Made by a program: the position numbers and the translations under genes
Assembly: GCF_026163685.1 (NCBI RefSeq)
Contig: NZ_JAOXSR010000012.1
Coordinates: forward strand, 29,776 to 93,775
Source of the DNA: Oerskovia flava
Lineage (GTDB): Bacteria; Actinomycetota; Actinomycetes; Actinomycetales; Cellulomonadaceae
DNA length: 64,000 nucleotides
Reading direction: 5' to 3'
Shown: positions 8,501 to 15,094 of the stretch, piece by piece
How positions within the stretch are numbered: the first letter of the stretch is position 1
Layout: each line of letters opens with the position of its first letter
Notes under the pieces: generated by a model
Told to the model about the DNA's origin: nothing
Seen by the model: the letters and a program-made list of their open reading frames with translations, nothing else
The model's database searches: none

Positions 8501-9106
8501 CCCGCAGGCGGGGACTTCTCGTTCCTCGGCGCTGCCGGTACGCCGATCTGGTCGATCGGCCAGGTCCAGGAGTCCGGTGTGCCGTGGCTCGGGTGGAACA
8601 CCCAGCACCCGACGCTCGTCGAGGCCGCGACCGGACCGGTCACCTACACGCTCGACGCCGTCGACGGTCCCGGAAAGCTGGGCGTCTACGCGACCGGCAA
8701 CTTCGGCGGCGTCGGCGCGAAGTACTTCGGGACCATGGACGGCTTCCCGCGGAGCACCTCCGTCCCGCTCAACCAGCACGTCCACGGCAACTGGGCGTTC
8801 ACCGAGCAGGGCGTCTACAAGGTGACCTTCACCCTGTCCGTCCCGGTCGCGGGCGGCAGGACCCTCTCGGACACGGCGACCCTGACGTTCTCGGTGGGGG
8901 ACAGCTCCGGCACCACCACGAAGACGACGTACGTCGGCAAGACGGCGTCCGGTGAGAGCTGTGAGCTGAGCGCGGAGCAGCGGGCGGCGCTCGCGACGAC
9001 CGGCGCCGACCCCCTGTCGGCGCTCGCGCTCGGCGCGCTGCTGCTCGTCACGGGCAGCGCGATGTACGGGGTCTCGCGACGGCGTCGGACCGGGTCGGCC
9101 GTCTGA
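5552..9106 (+). CDS. Sortase-anchored surface protein with three surface-anchored (choice-of-anchor M) domains
   Basis: A 1184-residue wall protein. Residues 1-36 are a signal peptide. Residues 46-249 and 564-767 are two near-identical copies of the actinobacterial ABC-transporter-associated surface domain; a third, more diverged copy covers about 914-1128. Ig-like modules lie at about 254-345, 350-447 and 455-546, and a glycine-rich linker at about 870-905. The C-terminus has LATTG (1147-1151), a hydrophobic span and RRRR: a class E-type sortase signal. Each surface domain has an HVHxNW motif (His208, 726, 1076) that could bind metal. GAGAGGA precedes the GTG start. First gene of the operon, behind a Zur-like box; probably a zinc-related surface component. 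Confidence 0.85.
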   Translation: MHSLARTRPLLAILGAFALLAGLAVPASLSPPSAAAVTTTAAVPDRERVLTHGHVDGFEVTYDAGSGKVVLSVKDDTRIYEPGSVYWAPEVTTFAYEDERSTMTLPPAAGPWAFLGVHGETRAWLGSQTGGDQGYAPWVGWSTERLRGSLDGTGITPASGSPVSLDVRIDGPGDVFAFQNGSFGEPINRYVDTTTSAGGTIPVTSNAHVHTNWIFTAEGDYTLVVTPSLATTEHGTIAGDPATYHVRIGERAPEPVTTSVSVTADAPEHVEGDTATFTAAQEPQTELSTYRWEIAPAGSDEFAPVEGATSDTYERGMTLADDGARVRAVLLDGERAAGTSDPVTLSVAQAAPAYVLTIEGLEDGYISGDDLRLDAVLEPAADGVTYRWERRDAQDTDFTPVDPAVDGPTFSTTVTADLEGTAFRVVALDTEGAELATSGPVEVGDVGDEPGPDPEPVTTRVTVSADAAEHVEGETATFTASQQPRTELSTYRWEIARSGNTFTPVKGATAATYDRKLTLADDGARVRAVLLDGERAAGTSAPVTLAVSAKPAPQPTPGESEPNREFVLSRGHVDGFEVTYDDDSDDLTLSIKDDTRIYAPGSTYRSPEDVTIAYEDERGVQRLPTADGVWSFLGAHGGKDAWIGSQTGADQEYLPWVGWSTERLLPSLAGSGLTPASGSPVTLNVTVEGPGEVFTFQNDSFGNPINRYLDTTRSANGSIPITANAHVHTNWVFTAAGDYHLTVTPSLKTTAGRTISGEPADYHVRVGAYTPPWEPLTDEELTEGNRGDLTLDASSYELGDLAEASSPSFTDGQELVAYVYSEPTSAGTASAQAGAVLVTIPTSVGTGAHKLAVYDSASGELVGWAPFTATAAGGPGSGGGTGGGTGGGIGGGAGAGGGAGGVGSQLPGAAGSAAPDPCVPTPVTSQVKSAAPGGISDGHFDFGSRVEDGELVASVKDDRKQPASWVAPSSLTFRLGDASKDEVPAGGDFSFLGAAGTPIWSIGQVQESGVPWLGWNTQHPTLVEAATGPVTYTLDAVDGPGKLGVYATGNFGGVGAKYFGTMDGFPRSTSVPLNQHVHGNWAFTEQGVYKVTFTLSVPVAGGRTLSDTATLTFSVGDSSGTTTKTTYVGKTASGESCELSAEQRAALATTGADPLSALALGALLLVTGSAMYGVSRRRRTGSAV
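5687..6298 (+). repeat. Intragenic surface-domain repeat, copy 1
   Basis: This 612-base segment of the large surface-protein gene recurs, at the same length and in frame, at 7241-7852. Both encode 204 residues, opening with RER/REF and closing with YHVRIG or YHVRVG. Confidence 0.85.
6311..6586 (+). repeat. Intragenic Ig-like repeat, copy 1
   Basis: A 92-codon Ig-like module that starts EPVTT and contains ELSTYRWEIA. It recurs at 6914-7186 with one codon fewer. The two DNA copies share long identical stretches. Confidence 0.8.
6914..7186 (+). repeat. Intragenic Ig-like repeat, copy 2
   Basis: Second copy of the Ig-like module found at 6311-6586, in the same frame. A more diverged module of the same general kind lies between them. 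Confidence 0.8.
7241..7852 (+). repeat. Intragenic surface-domain repeat, copy 2
   Basis: Second copy of the 612-base surface-domain segment at 5687-6298. Equal length and high similarity suggest recent duplication or gene conversion. Confidence 0.85.
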
Positions 9107-9108
9107 TC

Positions 9109-10680
9109 GTGGCGGTCCCCCCTCCCGCCGACCGGCGGCGGCACCTGTGCGGTGCCGCCGCCGGCCTGGCGGCCCTGACCCTCGCGGGCTGCGCGCTCGC
9201 CACGCCCGGTGACTCCGGCGACTCCGACGGCATCAGCGTCGTCGCGACGACCGGGGTCCTCGCCGACCTGGCGCGCAACGTCGTCGGCGACCGTGCCACG
9301 GTGACCTCGCTCGTCCCCGACGGCGGCGACCCGCACTCGTACGAGCCGTCCCTGCGCGACGTGCGCGACGTCGTCTACGCCGACGTCGCCTTCAGCAACT
9401 ACATGCTGCTGGAGGAGCACAACATCATCAAGATGCTCGACGCCAACCTGCCCGACGGCGTCCCGAACGTCTCGCTCGCGGAGTCCGCGGTGAAGTACGC
9501 CGCCGAGATCATCCCGCTCGTCGAGAACGTCAACCTCGACACGATCTGGCTCGGCCTGGCCGTCAGCGGCACCGGGGAGCAGCACGGCGCGACGCGATCC
9601 TCGGACGTCCTGCTGCGCGCCACCGACCTCGACGGTCCCGGTCAGCTCACGGGCTATCTCACCGAGACGTTCGGGCAGCCCCGCATCTACTTCGACTCTG
9701 CGGACGGGTTCGACGGGTCGGACGTCGTGACGCTGCCCACCGACGCCCACACGCACATGAGCTGGACCTTCTCGGAACCCGGTGTCTACCGCCTCACGCT
9801 GGCGGCCGAGCTCCTGCCGACACCCGAGGCGGACCCCGTCGCGATGGGCTCGTCGACGGTGACCTTCGCCGTCGGCATCGACCCGTACTCGGTCTCGGGC
9901 GCCCAGGGCGCCGAGGTGCTCGACGGCGGCCACGCCGACCTGTCGGTGCAGCTCGACGCGGGCGAGATCGTCGTCGCCTCGGACTCGTCGGACGACGTCG
10001 GCGGTCACCACCACCTGCACGACCCGGACGAGACCGTGATCTCGATCCCCAACAAGGCGCTGGCGCCTGTCCCGGCCGGGCAGGACTTCCGCTTCCTCGG
10101 CCGGGCGGGCGAGCAGATCTACCAGCTGCCCCAGGCGGTGCTGGGCAAGCACGTGCACGGGGAGATCGACCCGCACCTGTGGCAGGACGTGCGCAACGCC
10201 CAGGCGTACGTCGAGATCATCCGCGACACGCTCGTCGCGGCCGACCCCGAGGGCGCCGACGAGTACCGGGCCAACGCCGACGCCTACCTGCGGACGCTCG
10301 AGGAGACCGACGCCTACGTCCAGGCGACGATCGCCGAGATCCCCCGCGAGCGGCGGTACCTCGTCACGACGCACGACGCGTTCGCGTACCTCGGCGCCGC
10401 GTACGACCTCGACATCGCGGGGTTCGTGACCCCGAACCCGGCGACCGAGCCCAGCGTGGCCGAGCGCGCCAAGCTCACGCAGACCGTCCGCACCCTCGAG
10501 GTCCCGGCCGTCTTCCTCGAGCCCAACCTCGCCGCGCGGTCCTCGGTGCTCACGGAGGTCGCGAAGGAGAACGGTGTGCAGGTGTGCCCGATCTACTCCG
10601 ACGCCTTCGACGCCGAGGTCACCACCTACGTCGAGATGATGCGCGCGAACGCCGACTCGTTGCGCCGCTGCCTCTCCTGA
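9109..10680 (+). CDS. Anchored-repeat ABC transporter substrate-binding lipoprotein (ZnuA-like) with inserted surface domain
   Basis: A 523-residue lipoprotein (lipobox LAGC). The N-lobe (about 40-144) and C-lobe (about 348-523) match the ZnuA/PsaA cluster 9 metal-binding family. Likely ligands are His76 (GGDPHSYEPS), His356 (DPHLWQD), His422 (THDAFAYL) and Asp498 (YSDAFD). Between ligands 1 and 2 lies about 200 extra residues from the surface domain of the neighbouring wall proteins, in swapped order: the C-terminal half (WLG to HTHMSWTF) first, then the N-terminal half. The insert also has a HHHLH cluster. Expected role is Zn or Mn capture for the ATPase and permease downstream. The GTG start follows the previous stop by two bases. 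Confidence 0.9.
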   Translation: MAVPPPADRRRHLCGAAAGLAALTLAGCALATPGDSGDSDGISVVATTGVLADLARNVVGDRATVTSLVPDGGDPHSYEPSLRDVRDVVYADVAFSNYMLLEEHNIIKMLDANLPDGVPNVSLAESAVKYAAEIIPLVENVNLDTIWLGLAVSGTGEQHGATRSSDVLLRATDLDGPGQLTGYLTETFGQPRIYFDSADGFDGSDVVTLPTDAHTHMSWTFSEPGVYRLTLAAELLPTPEADPVAMGSSTVTFAVGIDPYSVSGAQGAEVLDGGHADLSVQLDAGEIVVASDSSDDVGGHHHLHDPDETVISIPNKALAPVPAGQDFRFLGRAGEQIYQLPQAVLGKHVHGEIDPHLWQDVRNAQAYVEIIRDTLVAADPEGADEYRANADAYLRTLEETDAYVQATIAEIPRERRYLVTTHDAFAYLGAAYDLDIAGFVTPNPATEPSVAERAKLTQTVRTLEVPAVFLEPNLAARSSVLTEVAKENGVQVCPIYSDAFDAEVTTYVEMMRANADSLRRCLS

Positions 10681-10703
10681 ACCTCCACCACCGAAGGACA
10701 GAC

Positions 10704-11723
10704 ATGACACCCCGCACCCTGCGGCTCCTCGCACCGCTCGTGCTGGCCGGGACGCTCGCCGCAGCCCCTGCCACCGCGACCGCCGTCCACACCGACACCG
10801 ACCCCGGCCTCGACCAGAGAGTCGGTGCCGACGAGGAGACGGTCGACGGCCGCGAGGTCGTGGCCCAGGGCCACGTCGACATCGGACCACGCTTCCTCGA
10901 CGGGACGTGGACGCTCCAGGCGCGCGACGACCGCCAGGTCCCGCCGGTGTGGCGCTCCACCGAGGAGACGGTCGTGCACGTCGTCGACGAGTCCGTCCTG
11001 CCCGCCCCGGAGAGCCCTGACTTCGCGTTCCTCGGCGTCGAGCCCGAGACGCCGCTGTGGGTCGTACCGCAGGTGCAGAACCAGGAGGTGACCTGGCTCG
11101 GGTGGAACACCCAGGACCCGGAGGTCACCGAACGGATCGACCGCGGTGCGACGCTACGGCTCGACGGCGTGGACGGACCGGGCGCGTTCTTCCTCTTCCT
11201 CCAGGAGGGTGTCACCGGTCCGCCGAACGTGCTGTGGAACTCCGGCGAGGCCTATCCACAGGACCTGTGGATGGAGGTCAACACGCACGTCCACGCGAAC
11301 TGGGTCTTCACCGAGCCCGGTGTGTACACGTTCGACGTCACGGTCCTCGCGGACCTCACCGACGGCTCGCAGGTGGAGGACTCCGGCGTCCTGCGGTTCG
11401 CGGTCGGCACCGAGACGGACCCGCAGACCGCGTTCGCCGCAGCCGCGACGGAGGAGGAACCGGCCGACGAGTCGCCGGAGACACAGGACGCGGGAGCCGA
11501 CGACACGGCCGAGAGCCAGGCGCCGCAGGCCGTCGCCACCGAACCCGCCACCGATCCGGCCGACGCCGACGGCTCGCAGGACTCCGCCGTCTCGACCGTC
11601 GTGCTCTGGGGTGGCATCGCGCTCCTCGTCCTGCTCGCGGCCGTCGTCGCGACGGTCGTGCGCGGCCGCCGCGCGCGAGCGCTCGCCGAGCTCGAGGCCG
11701 ACCAGGCCGGGGGCGGGTCGTGA
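10704..11723 (+). CDS. Membrane-anchored surface protein with one surface-anchored repeat domain
   Basis: A 339-residue exported protein. It has a signal peptide (residues 1-27), one surface-anchored domain (about 48-240) with WLGWNTQDP, DGPGAF and HVHANWVFT, an acidic Glu/Thr/Asp/Pro-rich linker (about 240-295), a C-terminal transmembrane helix, and a basic then acidic tail. There is no sortase motif, so the anchor is the membrane helix. AAGGA precedes the ATG. Its stop overlaps the ATPase gene start by four bases. It is the third surface-domain protein of this operon and may pass metal from the wall to the binding lipoprotein; that role is inferred from context only. Confidence 0.85.
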   Translation: MTPRTLRLLAPLVLAGTLAAAPATATAVHTDTDPGLDQRVGADEETVDGREVVAQGHVDIGPRFLDGTWTLQARDDRQVPPVWRSTEETVVHVVDESVLPAPESPDFAFLGVEPETPLWVVPQVQNQEVTWLGWNTQDPEVTERIDRGATLRLDGVDGPGAFFLFLQEGVTGPPNVLWNSGEAYPQDLWMEVNTHVHANWVFTEPGVYTFDVTVLADLTDGSQVEDSGVLRFAVGTETDPQTAFAAAATEEEPADESPETQDAGADDTAESQAPQAVATEPATDPADADGSQDSAVSTVVLWGGIALLVLLAAVVATVVRGRRARALAELEADQAGGGS

Positions 11724-12562
11724 CGACGTCCGCGACCACCGCCACGCCCGACCGGGCGGTGGCTTCCCCGGCCGAGGCGCCCTCGCCGGAGGCCGCGGTC
11801 CTGCGCGTGCGGGACGTCGCGGTCGAGCTCGGCGGCCGACTGGTCCTGCACGACGCGAACCTCGACGTGCGGGCCGGTGAGCTCGTCGGGCTCATCGGGC
11901 CCAACGGGGCGGGGAAGACGACGCTGCTGCGCTCGATCCTCGGTCTCGTGCGCCGCCGGTCGGGCGAGGTGCTGGTGGACGGTGCCGCTGCGCGCGGCGC
12001 CTCGACCTCGATGGGCTACGTGCCCCAGCGGCACGAGTTCGCGTGGGACTTCCCGATCTCGGTCGAGGACGCGGTGATGTCCGGCCGCGTCCGGCGGATC
12101 GGGTGGCTGCGCCGGGCCGGTGTCGCCGACTACCGCGCCACGCGCGAGGCGCTCGACCGCGTCCGCATGACCCATCTGCGCAAGCGTCCTGTCGGCGAGC
12201 TGTCCGGTGGTCAGCGCCAGCGGGTCCTCGTGGCCCGCGCCCTCGCGCTCGGTCCGGGGGTGCTGTTGCTCGACGAGCCGTTCACCGGCCTCGACGTACC
12301 CACGCAGGAGCTCCTCACCGACCTCTTCGCCGAGCTGGCGCGCGAGGACGGCAAGGCCGTCCTCATGACCACGCACGACCTCGTGGCGGCGATGCACGCC
12401 TGCACGCGCATCTGCCTGCTCAACCGCACCGTCGTCGCGACGGGCACCCCTGCCGAGCTCGACGACCCGGCCCTGTGGATGCGGGCCTTCGGCATCTCGC
12501 AGACCTCGCCGCTGCTCTCGGCGCTCGGCCTCTCCACGACCGACCGGAAGGCGGACGCGTGA
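11720..12562 (+). CDS. Anchored-repeat-type metal ABC transporter, ATPase subunit
   Basis: A 280-residue ATP-binding cassette protein of the ZnuC/MntB class. Walker A is GPNGAGKTTL, the signature is LSGGQRQRV, Walker B is VLLLDEPFTGLD, and the switch histidine lies in TTHDLV. It couples ATP hydrolysis to metal import by the permease encoded next. It starts at a GTG overlapping the previous stop (GTGA) and ends with the same kind of overlap, so the three genes are tightly coupled. An extra N-terminal stretch of about 25 residues is low-complexity (Thr/Ala/Pro). Confidence 0.92.
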   Translation: MTTSATTATPDRAVASPAEAPSPEAAVLRVRDVAVELGGRLVLHDANLDVRAGELVGLIGPNGAGKTTLLRSILGLVRRRSGEVLVDGAAARGASTSMGYVPQRHEFAWDFPISVEDAVMSGRVRRIGWLRRAGVADYRATREALDRVRMTHLRKRPVGELSGGQRQRVLVARALALGPGVLLLDEPFTGLDVPTQELLTDLFAELAREDGKAVLMTTHDLVAAMHACTRICLLNRTVVATGTPAELDDPALWMRAFGISQTSPLLSALGLSTTDRKADA

Positions 12563-13500
12563 TCTCCCTCGGCGAGTTCATCCAGGACTTGCTCAACCCC
12601 GACCTCGCGTTCCTGCCCAAGGCGCTGCTCGTCGCCGTCATGTCGAGCGTGGTCTGCGGCGTCATCGGGTGCCACGTCGTCCTGCGCGGCATGGCCTTCA
12701 TCGGTGACGCCGTCGCGCACGCCGTGTTCCCCGGGCTCGCCATCGCGTTCGTGCTCCAGGGCTCGCTCGTGATCGGGGGAGCGGTGGCGGGCGTCGTCAC
12801 GGCGGTCCTCGTCGCGGTGTTCTCCCAGAACCGCCGCCTCAAGGAGGACTCCATCATCGGCGTCTTCTTCGTCGCTGCCTTCGCGCTCGGCATCGTCATC
12901 ATCTCCACAGCACCCGGCTACGCGGGCTCGCTGCAGCAGTTCCTGTTCGGGTCGATCACCGGCATCCCCGACGAGGACGTCTACGTCGTCGCGATCGCCG
13001 GGGCGATCCTGCTGCTGGTCGCCTTCCTCCTGCACAAGGAGTTCGTCGCGGTCAGCCTCGACCGGGAGATGGCCCGCTCGGCGGGGCTGCCGGTCTTCTG
13101 GCTCGACCTCGCGCTCTACGTCCTGGTGACGATCGCGATCGTCCTGTCCGTGCAGACGATCGGGAACATCCTGGTCCTCGCGCTCCTCATCACGCCGGCC
13201 GCGGCCGCGCGCCTGCTCACCGACCGGCTCGGACTGATGATGTTCCTCGCGCCGGTGATCGGGGGAGCGTCCGCGCTCGTCGGTCTCTACCTGTCGTGGA
13301 GCCTCGACCTGCCCGCGGGCGGCACGATCGTGCTCGTGGCGACCGCCGTCTTCCTCGTGGCCTGGTTCTTCGCCCCGCGCCACGGACTGCTCGCACGACG
13401 GCGCCGGCACGGCTCGGCCCGCACCCCCGAGCAGGAGGCGGAGAACCAGGGCGTGGCGGCCGGGGAGCGGGCCACGCTCGGCGGGGTCCCGACGGGCTGA
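12559..13500 (+). CDS. Anchored-repeat-type metal ABC transporter, permease subunit
   Basis: A 313-residue integral membrane protein of the ABC-3 (ZnuB/MntC) family with about eight to nine helices. Family motifs include GCHVVLRGMAFIGDAVAHAV near the N-terminus and a Gly/Thr-rich GNILVLALLITPAAAARLL later. It forms the channel for the ion delivered by the ZnuA-like lipoprotein. The C-terminal 30 residues are basic and then acidic, and cytoplasmic. The gene overlaps the ATPase by four bases and closes the operon that begins at 5552. Confidence 0.92.
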   Translation: MISLGEFIQDLLNPDLAFLPKALLVAVMSSVVCGVIGCHVVLRGMAFIGDAVAHAVFPGLAIAFVLQGSLVIGGAVAGVVTAVLVAVFSQNRRLKEDSIIGVFFVAAFALGIVIISTAPGYAGSLQQFLFGSITGIPDEDVYVVAIAGAILLLVAFLLHKEFVAVSLDREMARSAGLPVFWLDLALYVLVTIAIVLSVQTIGNILVLALLITPAAAARLLTDRLGLMMFLAPVIGGASALVGLYLSWSLDLPAGGTIVLVATAVFLVAWFFAPRHGLLARRRRHGSARTPEQEAENQGVAAGERATLGGVPTG

Positions 13501-13625
13501 GCCGCAGGCATCCTGTCACGACCGGACCTCCGGTGCGCCCGTACCTCGTGCGGCCCACCACCGTGCGTCCCAGGTCGTCCTCGCGGACGACTCGGGCGTC
13601 CCCGCCGTCGGGCAGGATGGTCGCC

Positions 13626-14378
13626 GTGACCGACGCCGTCCCGCCCTCCTCGTCCGCGCCCTCCGCCGCCAGGACCGTGGGTCCCTCGACGGTCGACCTC
13701 CTCGTCCTCTGGGCTGGTATCCCGGCGCTCGGCGCCGGGCTCGCGTACGGGGTGCTGCGCCTCGCGGGCTGGTACACCGGTCTGCCGTGGGCACCCTTCC
13801 AAGGACCCGCGCGTCTCGTCGACGAGCTGCTCGGGGAGCGCGGAGCCCTCGGGGTCGCGATCGCCCTCGGGCTCGGGGCGCTCGCGGGCGCGGTGTTCGC
13901 GGGCTTCGCGCGGCGAGACATCGCGGTGGTGACGGTCGCACCCGAGCGGGCGAGCGTCGTCCTGCACGGCACGGCGACGGAGCTCGACCGGGCGGAGGTG
14001 ACCTCCGTCTACGTGGACCGCAAGGCGCTCGTCGTCCTCGGAGGTCCGGACGGTGCCGGTGAGCTCGCGCACGCGGTCACGGAGCTGGGGACACCTCGCC
14101 TCGCCGACGCGTTCCGTGCCCAGGGCTGGCCGTGGTGCGACGAGGACCCGTACGCGGGCGCGCTGCGCCGCTGGGTCCCCGGCGACGAGAGCCTCCCGGC
14201 GAGCGCCGACGCGGTGCTGCGGGCTCGTGCGGTGATGCTCGAGGCGGGCACGTCCGACGACGTCGCCGACCTGCGCCGTGAGCTCTCACGGCTCGGCGTC
14301 GTGGTGCGTGACGTCGACAAGAAGCAGTACTGGCGCCCTGCGCGCCCGGGAGGGGTGCGGGGCGCCGGTACCGCGTGA
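13626..14378 (+). CDS. YqeB-like membrane protein of unknown function
   Basis: A 250-residue protein with two N-terminal transmembrane helices (LLVLWAGIPALGAGLAYGVL and ALGVAIALGLGALAGAVFAG). A soluble PH-like domain follows (RDIAVVTVAPERASVVLHG onward) and the C-terminus is conserved (VVRDVDKKQYWRP). This resembles actinobacterial homologues of B. subtilis YqeB; function unknown. The GTG at 13626 is chosen because AGGATGG lies at suitable spacing; an ATG at 13617 is in frame. It lies between the zinc operon and the His-rich/SmtB pair on the other strand, so involvement in metal biology is unproven. Confidence 0.65.
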   Translation: MTDAVPPSSSAPSAARTVGPSTVDLLVLWAGIPALGAGLAYGVLRLAGWYTGLPWAPFQGPARLVDELLGERGALGVAIALGLGALAGAVFAGFARRDIAVVTVAPERASVVLHGTATELDRAEVTSVYVDRKALVVLGGPDGAGELAHAVTELGTPRLADAFRAQGWPWCDEDPYAGALRRWVPGDESLPASADAVLRARAVMLEAGTSDDVADLRRELSRLGVVVRDVDKKQYWRPARPGGVRGAGTA

Positions 14379-14390
14379 CGGAACCGCGGC

Positions 14391-14684
14391 TCAGTGCTCG
14401 TCGTAGTGGTCCTCGTGGGCCGCGTGCTTGTGCCCGTCGTGCACGTAGTCGACGTGGTCGCCGTGGTCGACGGACTCGTGCCCGCATTCCGGGCCGTGGG
14501 TGTGCTCGTCGGACGAGTGCTCGGCCTTCGCCTCGTGCTCGTCGTAGTGGTCGCCGTGCACGGCGTGGCGGTGGGTGCCGTGCAGGAAGTCGACGTGGTC
14601 GCCGTGCTGCACGGACTCGTGCCCGCAGCCGTCGCCGTGGGTGTGCTCCGCGACGCTGTGCTCTGCGTGGGTGTCGGTGGTCAT
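14391..14684 (-). CDS. Histidine-rich small protein, probable zinc-binding
   Basis: A 97-residue cytoplasmic protein with 25 histidines (26%) and many Asp/Glu. It is built from two similar halves, each running from HTHG through CGHESV, HGDHVD and ending HYDEH, so it is an internal duplication. No enzyme domain is present. Such proteins act as metal buffers or stores. Its ATG overlaps the stop codon of the upstream SmtB-type regulator gene (ATGA), so both come from one message under that regulator's operator. A zinc-storage or metallochaperone role fits the neighbouring zinc transporter and COG0523 GTPase, but is inferred. Confidence 0.8.
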   Translation of the reverse strand: MTTDTHAEHSVAEHTHGDGCGHESVQHGDHVDFLHGTHRHAVHGDHYDEHEAKAEHSSDEHTHGPECGHESVDHGDHVDYVHDGHKHAAHEDHYDEH

Positions 14685-15016
14685 CGTCCGGTCTCCTCCG
14701 TGTCGTGGTCTTGCGCGGCGCGCACCGCGGGAACCTCCTGGACGTGCGCGAGAGCATCGGCGACGACGTGGGACACGTGCGTGTCCGCGACGCTGTAGAC
14801 CACCTCCCGGCCGGTGCGGGTCGCGGTCACCAGGCCGCCCTGTCGAAGGGTCCGGAGGTGCTGGGAGACCAGCGGCTGGGACAGCCCGGTGCTCTCCGTC
14901 AGCGCCCCCACGGTCCGGGGCTCGTCACCCACGAGGTGCAGCAGCCTCAGTCGTGACTCGTTGCCGAGGATCCTGAAGAGCTGCGCGGCATCCGCGAGGC
15001 CTTGCTCTGTACGCAC
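14681..15016 (-). CDS. ArsR/SmtB-family zinc-sensing repressor
   Basis: A 111-residue winged-helix regulator with recognition helix TGLSQPLVSQHLRTLRQGGL. The last helix has Asp78-x-His80, ten residues, then His91-x-x-Glu94. This is exactly the alpha-5 zinc site of SmtB and CzrA (D-x-H-x10-H-x2-E/H), so zinc or a similar borderline metal is the likely inducer. The GTG at 15016 has GGTGGA eight bases upstream; a GTG at 15034 with a TATGTT hexamer five bases before it is a leaderless alternative. Upstream is an AT-rich dyad operator. The second gene of the operon encodes the His-rich protein. Confidence 0.88.
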   Translation of the reverse strand: MRTEQGLADAAQLFRILGNESRLRLLHLVGDEPRTVGALTESTGLSQPLVSQHLRTLRQGGLVTATRTGREVVYSVADTHVSHVVADALAHVQEVPAVRAAQDHDTEETGR

Positions 15017-15036
15017 AGCAGCAGTCCACCACACAT

Positions 15037-15060
15037 ATAAACATATTGCAATATTACTAT
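15037..15060. promoter_or_regulatory. SmtB/ArsR-type operator (24-bp dyad)
   Basis: The core ATATTGCAATAT (15043-15054) is a perfect palindrome. Three bases away on each side are ATA (15037-15039) and TAT (15058-15060), which complete a symmetric 24-base dyad. The site is strongly AT-rich in a very GC-rich region and lies just upstream of the SmtB-type gene. This is the form and place of an autoregulatory SmtB operator. Confidence 0.7.
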
Positions 15061-15094
15061 GTCTTGATGATGGTTCTCAGATGCCTCTCCGTCG

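Noticed and set aside
6032..8785. 917-codon open frame on the minus strand inside the large surface-protein gene
   Set aside because: It is Arg/Val/Gly-rich with no domain, start signal or ribosome binding site. It is a by-product of GC-rich codon use on the other strand.
10704..11723. Sortase signal on the third operon gene
   Set aside because: No LPXTG or LAXTG motif precedes the C-terminal helix, so it is treated as membrane-anchored.
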